This document shows, piece by piece, positions 1-7,268 of a stretch of DNA of 11,743 nt. Made by a program: the position numbers and the translations under genes. The stretch covers positions 1-11,743 of the forward strand of contig JBKJUK010000391.1 in assembly GCA_046590705.1 (NCBI GenBank). The letters are read 5' to 3'. The first letter of the stretch is position 1. Every line of letters starts with the position of its first letter. The notes under the pieces are model-generated. The model saw only the letters and a list, made by a program, of their open reading frames with translations, did not search any database and was not told the DNA's origin. The DNA comes from JBKJUK01 sp046590705 (GTDB lineage: Bacteria > Acidobacteriota > Thermoanaerobaculia > Gp7-AA8).

Positions 1-286
1 CTTGCACCTGCAGTGCGGAAATGTCGGCGGTCGCGGCCTGTTCGAGTTGGTCCGAGGTCACAACGGATACTGCGATAGGCACTTCCTGAAGATTCTCTTC
101 ACGCTTGCGCGCGGTGACGACGATTTCCTCGCCTGCTTTCTGAACCGTCTCCTGCGCAGCAGGAGTTTTGGGTACGGTCTCCTGGGCAAAAACCTGAACG
201 CCGGGTAGTGCGATCAGCGCGACAAGGACGAAGCGGTTCAAAAGTCCTGACATCTTCGATGCATTCGTTTCGGGATTTATGCTCAT
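1..286 (-). CDS. TonB-dependent receptor, N-terminal fragment (cut by window start)
   Basis: This is the start of an outer-membrane TonB-dependent receptor, which would import a siderophore, glycan or other ligand using TonB/ExbBD energy. Ninety-five codons are visible and no stop is reached before the window edge. Residues 1-34 form a signal peptide: a hydrophobic stretch (RFVLVALIALPGVQVFA) with predicted cleavage before QETV. Residues about 53-70 contain the TonB box and plug start, EEIVVTARKREENLQEVP, followed by AVSVVTSDQLEQA, the usual beginning of the plug domain in this family. The ATG at 286 is chosen because GGAGAGG lies seven bases upstream; an internal ATG at 253 would leave a shorter signal peptide. 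The substrate cannot be told, because the barrel is outside the window. Confidence 0.9.
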   Translation of the reverse strand, partial: MSINPETNASKMSGLLNRFVLVALIALPGVQVFAQETVPKTPAAQETVQKAGEEIVVTARKREENLQEVPIAVSVVTSDQLEQAATADISALQVQ

Positions 287-412
287 GCGTTCGCCTCTCC
301 TGCGTAGCGGTGCTGCTTCAATTTCTATTGGAGTCGGAGACGGAGGGGGATAAGCAAGCTCAGCGTAACCCTTTCTCAAGCTTTCCGACTGGTCGGTTTG
401 TTTTGTGAGATC

Positions 413-442
413 ACTCTAATTCGACCTCCAAGACGTTGTCAA
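413..442 (-). promoter_or_regulatory. Candidate sigma70-type promoter for the TonB-dependent receptor
   Basis: On the minus strand a perfect -35 hexamer TTGACA (442-437) is followed after 18 bases by TAGAGT (418-413), a 4/6 match to the -10 consensus. Transcription would start near 406, leaving a leader of about 120 nt before the ATG at 286. The leader contains a small palindrome, CCGAC-TG-GTCGG (385-396). The hexamers are seen directly; their use as a promoter is inferred. Confidence 0.45.
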
Positions 443-596
443 GGCGGAGTACCGCGGCTGCGCGGCGACCGAGAGAAAAGAAACAGGATCGCTGCGCTTC
501 AGCAGGAACCGCCGTCATTCCGAGCGCGGAATCGGCGCGTGACGCCGGTTTCAAAAAATGAACGCGGTTGGCTGCACAAAGAGCGCGACCCGCCCC

Positions 597-686
597 CCGA
601 GCTGCGGACGCGCTGCTGCGCATCCCTACCCAAGGTCCGTCGGCGTTGCTGGTGTAGGGACGCGCAGCAGCGCGTCCGCAGCTCGG
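597..686. repeat. Large inverted repeat, 33-bp arms, 24-nt loop
   Basis: The arm at 597-629 starts CCGAGCTGCGGACGCGCTGC and the arm at 654-686 is its reverse complement with a single mismatch (A at position 622, where the other arm would call for G). The 24-nt spacer is 630-653. An RNA from either strand would form a very stable GC-rich hairpin. No T-run follows, so it does not look like a standard intrinsic terminator. It more likely belongs to a dispersed palindromic element family. Confidence 0.85.
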
Positions 687-732
687 TGGAGCCACGAACC
701 CGTTCATTAGAAGCGGTGACAGAGGTGGGTGC

Positions 733-855
733 GAGGAATCTACGCACATGGACTGCGCTGGGAATGATGAGCGCGACCCTTGCTCGTAGATTCCTCAGTC
801 GCCGTCCTGTCTACGTTAGATACCGAGCGCGGCGTGCTCCTTCGGAATGACGTTA
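733..855 (-). repeat. GTCATTCC...GAGGAATCT dispersed module with 12-bp inverted arms
   Basis: Read on the minus strand, TAACGTCATTCCGAAGG begins at 855, and GACTGAGGAATCTACG ends near 785. The same ends, in the same order and at similar spacing, occur at 6797-6885 on the plus strand. A perfect 12-bp inverted repeat, GAGGAATCTACG (733-744) and CGTAGATTCCTC (785-796), adds a second, inverted module end. It is non-coding; the mechanism that spread it is unknown. Confidence 0.7.
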
Positions 856-919
856 CTGGTCCGCCTCGGCGGCACTCTTCGATCTCCCACCAGCCCAAGG
901 CCAGGCTCTCTGGGATCGC

Positions 920-2692
920 ATGGCACGTCATCGGAATACTGCACGAGCCATGGCTGGACTGTTCGACACGATTGTTGACCCGAAGACACACGCGCTCCTG
1001 CGCCGCGAGAGCGAACTGCTCGTCGAATTGCGCGAGGTTCTGGAGAACGAACAGGTCGAGGACCGACGCCGGGTTGAGGATCTTCTGGCAGGACTCCAGG
1101 ACCTCTTCACCATCGTCATCGTCGGTGAATTCAACGCTGGCAAGTCATCTCTGATCAACGCGCTCTTCGGGCAGAAACTCCGTGTCGAAGGTCCGATCCC
1201 CGTGGACGACCGCATCTCCATCCTCCGGTTCGGCGACGAAGCGTCCATCAAGTCGCGATCTGATTTCGTCGACGAGCAGTACTACCCGGTCGAATTTCTG
1301 CGCAACATCACTCTGGTGGACACGCCTGGAACGAATTCGATCGTCAAGCGTCACCAGGAAATCACGCAGGACTTCATTCCACGAGCTGATCTGATTCTCT
1401 TCGTCACCTCCATCGACCGGCCTCTCTCCGAATCGGAGAAGCTGTTTCTCGAGTACATCCGCGAGTGGGGAAAGAAGGTCGTGTTTGCGGTAAACAAGAT
1501 CGACATCAAAAGCGAAGAAGAGATCGAGCAGGTGCTGGCGTATCTCCGCACCAACATCAAGACCATCTTCAATTTTGAACCGACGATTTTTCCGGTGGCA
1601 GCAAAACTGGCGCTGGCCTCGAAGACCGGCGAACTGACGCCGCGCGACTGGTCACGCAGCCGCTTCGAAGCATTCGAGGATTACATCTTCAAAGTGCTCT
1701 CGGAGAAGGAGCGGATCCGCATCAAACTGCAGGCGCCGCTGGACACGATCCTCTCTCTCTCGAAGAAACAATTCGCCATGATCCAGGCCCGCAGGGAAGT
1801 CCTGACTTCCGACATGACCCGCATCAACACCATCAACGGACAGCTGGGACTGGCCGAGGGAGATCTCACCGCGAACTTCAGTCAGTTCGTGGTCAGAATC
1901 GACAATCTGATGATGGAGATGGAGCGGCGGGGCGTCGACTTTCTGGACCGCTACATCAGGATCCAGCACGTCATGCTGCTGCGCGACGGCGCGAAGTTTC
2001 GCGAAGAGTTTCAGCGACAGGTTTTTCACGACTGGCAGGGATCGATTGACCGAACCATTCAGGAGTCAGTGGACTGGCTGGTCAAAGAAAACATGAAGCT
2101 CTGGCGCGACACGGTCGAAGAGTTTCATCGCGGAAGTGAATCGAATTCGACCGCGGGGATGATCGGAAAAGTAGGGCGTGAATTCGCCTACAACCGCGAC
2201 GAAGTCTACTCGCGCATGCGTACCGAGGCAGAACGTCGCATCGGAACGTACAACGTGGAGATCGAGAGCAGAAAGACCATCGACTCGGCCATGCAGGGGG
2301 TCTTCCAGTCCTTCGGCCTCGGCGCCAGCGCGCTCGGCCTCGGGTACTTCCTCACCTCAGCCTTCAGCAGCGTGGCTCTCGACGTGACCGGCCTGACGGC
2401 AGCGACCATGCTGCTGGTCACCAGCTTTCTGATTCTTCCTTACAAGCGAAGCAAAGCCAAAGCCGAATTCGAAAAACGCATTCAGGAATTACGCACGCAG
2501 TTAAAGCAGGCGCTACTCCGGGAATCGACGACGGAAATCGGCCGCATGATCGCGCACGTCAACAGCGCCTTCGAACCCTACACCCGCTTCTACACCGCGG
2601 AGTCGACCAAGATCGAGACCTTTGCGAAGCGGTTGACATCGATTGATGCCGGAGCAAGAGAGATCACTGCCGAGATCGAAAAAATGGCGTGA
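920..2692 (+). CDS. Bacterial dynamin-like GTPase
   Basis: This is a large dynamin-superfamily GTPase, expected to bind membranes and to remodel, fuse or protect them using GTP hydrolysis. The 590 residues show a P-loop GEFNAGKSS (69-77), G3 DTPG (134-137), G4 NKID (192-195) and a likely G5 VAAK (226-229). A long helical region (about 263-455) follows, then a hydrophobic hairpin (about 462-506, the presumed membrane paddle) and a charged C-terminal coiled coil (508-590). The switch I segment reads GPIPVDDRISILRFG, where relatives usually carry Thr-Thr before this position, so the Mg2+-coordinating Thr seems to be missing. The start at 920 has a weak GGGA upstream; an ATG at 950 (MAGLFDTIVDPK) is equally plausible. 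It stands alone, with no paired dynamin gene beside it. Confidence 0.88.
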   Translation: MARHRNTARAMAGLFDTIVDPKTHALLRRESELLVELREVLENEQVEDRRRVEDLLAGLQDLFTIVIVGEFNAGKSSLINALFGQKLRVEGPIPVDDRISILRFGDEASIKSRSDFVDEQYYPVEFLRNITLVDTPGTNSIVKRHQEITQDFIPRADLILFVTSIDRPLSESEKLFLEYIREWGKKVVFAVNKIDIKSEEEIEQVLAYLRTNIKTIFNFEPTIFPVAAKLALASKTGELTPRDWSRSRFEAFEDYIFKVLSEKERIRIKLQAPLDTILSLSKKQFAMIQARREVLTSDMTRINTINGQLGLAEGDLTANFSQFVVRIDNLMMEMERRGVDFLDRYIRIQHVMLLRDGAKFREEFQRQVFHDWQGSIDRTIQESVDWLVKENMKLWRDTVEEFHRGSESNSTAGMIGKVGREFAYNRDEVYSRMRTEAERRIGTYNVEIESRKTIDSAMQGVFQSFGLGASALGLGYFLTSAFSSVALDVTGLTAATMLLVTSFLILPYKRSKAKAEFEKRIQELRTQLKQALLRESTTEIGRMIAHVNSAFEPYTRFYTAESTKIETFAKRLTSIDAGAREITAEIEKMA

Positions 2693-2938
2693 CAACCACG
2701 ACGAACCGTCGTTCCGATGAGCCGCGCGAGCGCAGGCTCCACGCTCCTGTGAATGCGAAGAGGAATCTCCGGTCCGCGCAGACGTGGTGAAACAGCACGA
2801 CCTTCGCGGCGCCGAACGGAGATTCCTCTTCGCATTCTCATCACGCAAGCTCTCCAAACTATCCAGTGCTCATCGCAATGACGCTGTGGGATCGCGCGCC
2901 TTCACTCCGGCACCACCACCCCGGCCCCCGGCCCGCAC
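2693..2938. repeat. Convergent gap filled with two opposed repeat modules
   Basis: The GTPase and beta-helix genes end tail to tail here. Just after the GTPase stop, ACGACG-AAC-CGTCGT (2698-2712) forms a 6-bp hairpin. A plus-strand module runs from GTTCCGATGAG (2711) to GAGGAATCTCCGG and on to 2784. A minus-strand module runs from the beta-helix stop through GTCATTGCGATGAG (2882) to GAGGAATCTCCG (2817). Their ends create a perfect 21-bp inverted repeat, 2751-2771 with 2817-2837. It may act as a bidirectional terminator or mRNA-stabilising structure, but no T-run supports a classical terminator. Confidence 0.7.
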
Positions 2939-4528
2939 TCAGCCGCGAGCGCCGCGACGTCGAATGGCCGTCGCGATACCGTCGAGGTATGCCCCGACTG
3001 TCGACAACACTCCGCGCAGGCGGCCATCGCGATCGGCCCGAACTGCGTTCGAAAGCGGGCAACATGTGGGTAGGACTGGACGTGAAGGAAGACCACCAGA
3101 CGGGAAATCAGGGATCAGTACAGAAGTGTGGCCGGCCAGCGCGCCTGTCTGCGGCCGAAAGTTCCCGGCAGCGGGATCGACCAGACGAGGCTCGAAGCGG
3201 TTGATGGTGTTGCGGAGGTTCAACAACATCTCGTTGCAGCTGTTGTTTGACGGCGCGCATCCACTCTCCGCCCCAAGTCCTGAATCGTGACCGGGCAACC
3301 CGTTGAAAATCAGATTGCCCTCGATGCGCAGATTGTCAGCCGCGACTGCCGGTGAAGGAACATTCGAGCCGTCTTGTGATGCGCCGGAATACGGCGCTGC
3401 AACCACGAGGTGCGCAGGGCTGATGAATCCGGGCGGGTTGAACAGAAGGTTGTTGTAGATGAAGACGTTCCGGTTCGGGATACGCACATAGTTGATTCCG
3501 TCGTCCACCCTGGTGGTGCCCCAGCCACCAAGTTCGAGATACGTTCGACAGAATGCTCGATCCGCGGCACCCTCCACGCCATCGCAGGACCTGCTGCCGT
3601 AGACCACCTCGATCATGTGCGAGCGCGAACCGGTTCGGTAGAGCGTGTTGTGCGCGAGAAGAATATTGAAGCCGCCGTTCACGCCGAGGCCTGCGCCTTG
3701 GGTATCGTGGATGACATTGTTCGTCACGCGCACGTCGTATGCCTCGTAATGAATCCAGGGCGGGGTCATAAACTGAAGTCCTGTTCCCTGTCCCGCGGTG
3801 AAACCGCCCGTTCCGCATCGCGAGATCTCGTTCCCTGAAATCTCCAGATGCGCTGAACCACCCTTCACGTACATACACCAGTCACCCGCGTTCGAAATAC
3901 GATTCCGAACGACATGACCGAACTGCACCGCAACGAAATCAATCACGTTGTCGTCTGCGCCGGTTAGTTCTGAATCCTCGATGTAAATGTATTGACTCTG
4001 ATTGATCTTCAGCGTCTCGTGGGCCTGACGATTCCCTCCATTGAGCCTTACGTTTCGAAGAAGGACGTGATCGCACTTCTCGCAGTGAAATGCGTCGCCT
4101 GCAGGCTCTGGATCGACAGTGAGACCGATCAGGTACAGGTAACGCACGTCGAAGATGTTCAGGTCGCCCGCGAGCACCACTGAACCAGGCCCGTCGACCG
4201 CGCGAAAGATGATCGGCGCGCTGAACGTTCCGTATCGGCTTTCGAGGTAGTTCGGTATCGCAGAACGATCGAGGCGACCCGCAGTGATCAGAACCTCCAC
4301 CCCGGTCCCGAGGGGTGTCGCGCGAGGGATTCGATTCCAGGCGGCAGTAAGCGTGCGGAGTGCGGCGACTCGCGAAACTCCTGAGTTCGTATCGCTGCCC
4401 CGTTCGGGATCTACCCAGACGCTGGTGACCCGAGGATTCCCGATGCCGAATGACTGAGCGTGGCTCGAGAAGACAAACAGGAAAACGAAAACGACGGCGG
4501 CGCTGAATCTACGGTCGAACCGGGACAT
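2939..4528 (-). CDS. Secreted right-handed parallel beta-helix protein
   Basis: This is an exported beta-helix protein of the pectate-lyase-like fold, a family that includes polysaccharide lyases, hydrolases and surface proteins. The 529 residues start with a signal peptide (RRFSAAVVFVFLFVFSSHA, cleavage near residue 24). A DUF1565-like opening, VWVDPERGSDTNSG (37-50), is followed by many short beta coils rich in N, V and I, such as ISGNEISRCG, VTNNVIHDTQGAG, LAHNTLYRTG and IYNNLLFNP. The C-terminal DRDGRLRG...VGAY is a common closing motif of such proteins. The open frame extends to 4702, but the extra residues translate an intergenic repeat. The ATG at 4528 with GAGG four bases upstream, directly before the signal peptide, is the likely start. 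Catalytic residues cannot be assigned; a structural or adhesion role is possible. Confidence 0.85.
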   Translation of the reverse strand: MSRFDRRFSAAVVFVFLFVFSSHAQSFGIGNPRVTSVWVDPERGSDTNSGVSRVAALRTLTAAWNRIPRATPLGTGVEVLITAGRLDRSAIPNYLESRYGTFSAPIIFRAVDGPGSVVLAGDLNIFDVRYLYLIGLTVDPEPAGDAFHCEKCDHVLLRNVRLNGGNRQAHETLKINQSQYIYIEDSELTGADDNVIDFVAVQFGHVVRNRISNAGDWCMYVKGGSAHLEISGNEISRCGTGGFTAGQGTGLQFMTPPWIHYEAYDVRVTNNVIHDTQGAGLGVNGGFNILLAHNTLYRTGSRSHMIEVVYGSRSCDGVEGAADRAFCRTYLELGGWGTTRVDDGINYVRIPNRNVFIYNNLLFNPPGFISPAHLVVAAPYSGASQDGSNVPSPAVAADNLRIEGNLIFNGLPGHDSGLGAESGCAPSNNSCNEMLLNLRNTINRFEPRLVDPAAGNFRPQTGALAGHTSVLIPDFPSGGLPSRPVLPTCCPLSNAVRADRDGRLRGVLSTVGAYLDGIATAIRRRGARG

Positions 4529-4796
4529 GGAACCTCGATCGAAATACTCGAGCCGATTATAAAACGAAGTCTTAGTAGACGATCGTGAACCTCCTGGAGG
4601 TAACCGCAAAGCGGAATTTTTCGGTGTACGCAGCGATACGAAGAAAATGCACGACCGCGTCTGCGCGGACCGGAGATTCCTCTTCGCAGTAACACCTCGC
4701 AAGCTCGCCCAAGTATCCAGCGCTCATCGGAATGACGTCGCGGTGCTCGCGGGAATCGCGGGCTTTCACTCCGACCCCGGCCCTCGCCCAGCTTCC
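4529..4796 (-). repeat. Second copy of the post-stop repeat module
   Basis: This gap between the transglycosylase stop and the beta-helix start carries a module homologous to 2795-2938. Over the 67-base core (4671-4737 against 2817-2883) I count about 57 identical positions by hand, without gaps. The 30 bases at 4658-4687 are a perfect reverse complement of 2755-2784. In both copies similarity reaches back to the stop codon of the gene upstream in the minus direction, through GGAGTGAA and a GGCCGGGG-like tract. A 65-codon open frame inside it (4572-4769) is repeat sequence and is not called. Confidence 0.75.
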
Positions 4797-5799
4797 TCAG
4801 CGCGCCTCGGCGTCCAGTGTCCGCAGCGCGTAGCTCACCCGCTGCTGGATCCTCTTTTGATAACGATGTCGTGACGAGGCTACTCGTCTCAGATACTGCT
4901 GCGTCTCCGGAAACGGCGGAACTCCGCGGTACTTCGAAACGTTCCCCTCTCCGGCGTTGTAGGCCGCGAGTACCAGACGAAGGTCTCCCTTGAATCGGCG
5001 GTTGAGATAACGGAGATACTTCGTTCCTGCCCGCACATTCTGTTCGGGATTTCAAAAGATCGGATACGCCCATCAGCGCACCAGTCTCAGGAAGCACCTG
5101 CATGAGTCCGTGCGCATTCCGGTGCGAGATCAGGTCGGGGCGAAAGTCTGATTCAGCGCGAACGACTGCCGCCACCAGGTCCGGCGAAAGGTTGTTGCGG
5201 ACCGCTTCGCGATAAATGATTGCGCCGTACGGAATCTCGGTGCGGAAGAATTGCTCATTGACTACGTCGAGCGTAAGTGCCCTGACATTCCGCTGTGGTC
5301 TCAGGAAATCCTCTCGAACCTGGTCCGTGACCAGCTTCAGAGCTGGCCACGACTTCGGCGCTTCAGGCCTTGCCGCTACCGCCATGGCCTTTACAGGAAC
5401 CTTCAGCGCCACCGCTTTCTGTCCTGTGACCGGATACGTCGGCAGGCCCGGCGCTCCTGAAGCATAGAACGCCACTGGTACTCCCACCAGAAGCGTTCCG
5501 CAGTATTTTCTGGCGCGAATGAGATGGCGCTGAGCGACACTCGAGACCTTGGAAGTCCATCCGTCATGCGACTGACAGGAGCAGATGATCCGCCACTGTT
5601 TCGCACTCAATCGAGGTTCGACGAAACTCGCCGCAGCGGTTGTAAAGGAGAGCTTCACGGCAGCGGTAAGGGCAAGTTTCGAACCACTTGAACCACGACC
5701 AACGCAACTCCCTTCCTCGCATAGCTTTGACGCAAGGTGGAGTGCACGACACCGATCTGGAAGAAACTGCGCGCCGCTGGTCGATGTTTCCAGGATCAT
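4797..5799 (-). pseudogene. SLT-family lytic transglycosylase, frameshifted
   Basis: This encodes a periplasmic soluble lytic transglycosylase (Slt/MltE-like, GH23), which cleaves peptidoglycan between MurNAc and GlcNAc to give 1,6-anhydro products. In the upstream frame, the SLT domain shows the catalytic Glu in VVRAESDFRP (E216 counted from 5799) and GLMQVLPETG (231-240). At 5050-5052 there is one A too many on the coding strand. Dropping it joins MGVSDLL to NPEQNVRAGTKYLRYLNRRF, then LVLAAYNAGEGNV and FPETQQYLRRV, which is the canonical rest of the domain, ending at the TGA at 4797-4799. As read, the first frame instead runs on out of frame into the beta-helix gene. The repaired product would have about 333 residues. 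The start is unresolved: the ATG at 5799 lacks a Shine-Dalgarno site, while a signal-like segment (RARKYCGTLLVGVPVAFYASGA) lies at 95-116. A real mutation and a sequencing or assembly error are both possible. Confidence 0.8.
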
Positions 5800-5867
5800 T
5801 CAGTCGACGCGCAGAATTCTACTTCAATCATACCTAACGTCTTATAGCAGTGCTCCGACGAACGGCA

Positions 5868-6248
5868 TCACACCGGAACGACTGCAGACTGCTGCGTTGC
5901 AAACAGCAACTCCGTTTCCGGTTTCAGAAGAACCCAGATCGTATAAATGCCGAGAATCGTTCCGAATGGAACGGCCAGCAGATTGAGAAACCCAAGGATC
6001 ATGACCAGGGCCCTCGCCCACTGTCTGCGACGCAGCAGTCCAATTCCACCGACGATGCCCGGGAGCGCGAGAACGGTGAGCAGACCTGCAATCGCTGTCG
6101 CCACGATTGAGGTAACAGCCATGGCATCGCGGTCACCAGACAACACCCCGCCTCCGAGGACTGCGATGAAGACGATCGCTGCAAAGAGCAGCGTGAGGGC
6201 ACTGAATGCGATGTAGAGAGTTCCGAGTACGGTGATATGGCGATCCAT
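5868..6248 (-). CDS. Small multi-pass membrane protein of unknown function
   Basis: This 126-residue protein is very hydrophobic, with three or four predicted membrane segments (about 8-33, 44-70 which may count as two, and 79-107). A basic loop, LLRRRQWARAL (71-81), separates the second and third groups, and GIYTIWVLLKPE closes the last helix. The pattern resembles small uncharacterised inner-membrane proteins common in Acidobacteria-type genomes, for which I know no function. The ATG at 6248 is chosen because AGGAGG lies five bases upstream; longer in-frame extensions to 6335 would overlap the divergent lipoprotein gene. It is transcribed away from that lipoprotein gene across only 62 bases, and toward the transglycosylase, whose annotated start is 68 bases past its stop. 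Confidence 0.75.
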   Translation of the reverse strand: MDRHITVLGTLYIAFSALTLLFAAIVFIAVLGGGVLSGDRDAMAVTSIVATAIAGLLTVLALPGIVGGIGLLRRRQWARALVMILGFLNLLAVPFGTILGIYTIWVLLKPETELLFATQQSAVVPV

Positions 6249-6310
6249 GTCTGCCTCCTGTTTCATTTTACGAGTCCGTGATGACATAGTTGCAACCAGG
6301 AGAACTTGCC

Positions 6311-6766
6311 ATGAATCGGAGCTACGTCGCCACACTAATGATCCTCTTGCCTCTCCTGTCGTCCTGCGCCAGTCAGTCTGACGAGAAAGGTGAGATGAGC
6401 CGCGACGGCTTCGAGAGCGTGACTCTCAATGTCACAGGAGGCCTGCTTCCGATCGATCGTGACATTCGGCTGCTGCCCAGTGGCGAGGTCACTGTCGTCA
6501 GCCGCGGACGAGAAGCGAAGAATCTCCGTCATACGGTCGACGCCAGCGCGGTTGCGAACATCCGTTCGCTCATCTCTTCGGCGGCGTTCCGGACGTTGCA
6601 GCCGAGCTACGTTCCGCGCGATACCTGCTGCGACAGAATGACCTACACGCTGACCGTCGTGCGCGCCTCGGGTCAGCAGACGGTGGCGACTTTGGACGGG
6701 GTTCCCTGGCCAGAGACACTGGAACTCGTGATCGGTCGAATGCAGGAACTCGCAGCGGGGAAGTAG
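6311..6766 (+). CDS. Putative lipoprotein, emfourin-like fold suspected
   Basis: This is a 151-residue predicted lipoprotein. A hydrophobic signal (MNRSYVATLMILLPLLSSC) ends in an LSSC lipobox, with Cys19 as the lipidation site. The mature part begins with a polar linker and then TLNVTGGLLPIDRDIRLLPSGEV, a helix around DASAVANIRSLISSAAF, and DTCCDRMTYTLTVV with adjacent Cys106-Cys107. The order TGG...beta...'ALRxLL'-like helix...D/CCD-YTLTV...C-terminal helix recalls small proteins related to the protealysin inhibitor emfourin; this is my inference from pattern and not a search. The start at 6311 has GGAG eight bases upstream (6299-6302). A perfect 14-bp palindrome (AGTCGCGCGCGACT, 6765-6778) overlaps the stop codon. 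Confidence 0.75.
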   Translation: MNRSYVATLMILLPLLSSCASQSDEKGEMSRDGFESVTLNVTGGLLPIDRDIRLLPSGEVTVVSRGREAKNLRHTVDASAVANIRSLISSAAFRTLQPSYVPRDTCCDRMTYTLTVVRASGQQTVATLDGVPWPETLELVIGRMQELAAGK

Positions 6767-6796
6767 TCGCGCGCGACTGAGGACGCGGCGGATCGG

Positions 6797-6885
6797 TAAC
6801 GTCATTCCGAAGGGGCACGCGGTGCTCGATGGCGAGCGCAGATACGACTGCGACTGAGGAATCTGCGCAAAAGGTCCGCGCGCAT
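6797..6885 (+). repeat. GTCATTCC...GAGGAATCT dispersed module, plus-strand copy
   Basis: It begins GTAACGTCATTCCGAAGG and reaches CGACTGAGGAATCTGCGC, then AAGGTCCGCGCGCAT. It lies about 30 bases after the lipoprotein stop and points in the direction of transcription. Both ends match the minus-strand module at 733-855, including GCACGC and GCTCG inside. Confidence 0.7.
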
Positions 6886-6993
6886 TTCTCACTGGGTTTC
6901 GTCGCGAAGACGTGGAGACCGCCCTGGTCCGAGGCACCCGGCCTTTTCGAGAGAGGCATCGTTGGACGAATCAGATTTCCCGCCTGCCTCAAA

Positions 6994-7268
6994 GGGCCGG
7001 AGGCCCGGCATTGAGTAGCCCAGGCCGTGAGGCCTGGGACGAGGGACACTTCCGTATGTCGTGAGCCCCAGCGGGGCGGCATCGAGCTTTCTCCACTGCG
7101 TCGCCGAGTGGCCGTGCGCGAGCAGTGCACGCCAAGATCGATGCACCGCGTTGGACTTGCTAGATTTTAACGTCGCGATACCGCCCCGCCGGGGCTCACG
7201 AGAGAAAATGTAGCAAATCAGTCCCAGGCCTCACGGCCTGGGCTATGACGATGTCGCCCCGCCGGGGC
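6994..7268. repeat. Cluster of perfect short palindromes in inverted arrangement
   Basis: Two motifs alternate. Motif P, CCCAGGCCGTGAGGCCTGGG, is at 7019-7038 and, reverse complemented, at 7223-7242. Motif Q, GCCCC-NN(N)-GGGGC type, is at 7065-7077 (GCCCCAGCGGGGC), 7183-7195 and 7256-7268 (GCCCCGCCGGGGC). A related GGGCC-GGA-GGCCC lies at 6994-7006. Read on opposite strands, the two halves share the order TAGCCCAGGCC...GTGAGCCCC...CGGGGCGG. This is a REP/BIME-like arrangement; no transposase is present in the window. Confidence 0.8.

Larger units (their letters stand above)
287..919. other. Repeat-rich intergenic gap, no supported gene
   Basis: This 633-base gap separates the divergent TonB receptor and dynamin-like genes. 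It holds the receptor promoter (413-442), a GTCATTCCGAG motif at about 505-515, the 597-686 inverted repeat, and a GTCATTCC...GAGGAATCT module between 733 and 855. Open frames cross it on both strands, but their translations are Arg/Ser-rich and track the repeats, so none is called as a gene. Confidence 0.6.

Noticed and set aside
385..400. CCGAC-TG-GTCGG followed by TTTGTTTTG as an intrinsic terminator
   Set aside because: The stem is only five pairs with a two-base loop, and no gene on the plus strand ends upstream of it in this window.
398..850. 150-codon plus-strand open frame and minus-strand partners in the first gap
   Set aside because: They run through the inverted repeat and the GTCATTCC module, are Arg/Ser/Cys-rich, and lack start signals.
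4572..4769. 65-codon minus-strand open frame upstream of the beta-helix gene
   Set aside because: It translates a dispersed repeat that recurs at 2795-2938, with no ribosome binding site or protein-like composition.
4411..5052. Continuation of the transglycosylase upstream frame into the beta-helix gene as a fusion protein
   Set aside because: After 5050 the translation loses all SLT motifs, while the neighbouring frame carries them to the proper stop at 4797.
6265..6295. TTGCAA and TAAAAT as a promoter for the small membrane protein
   Set aside because: The spacing is 19 bases and the start point would fall on the ribosome binding site, leaving almost no leader.
6994..7268. CRISPR array
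   Set aside because: The repeats are palindromic, irregularly spaced and in both orientations, without equal-length spacers or cas genes.
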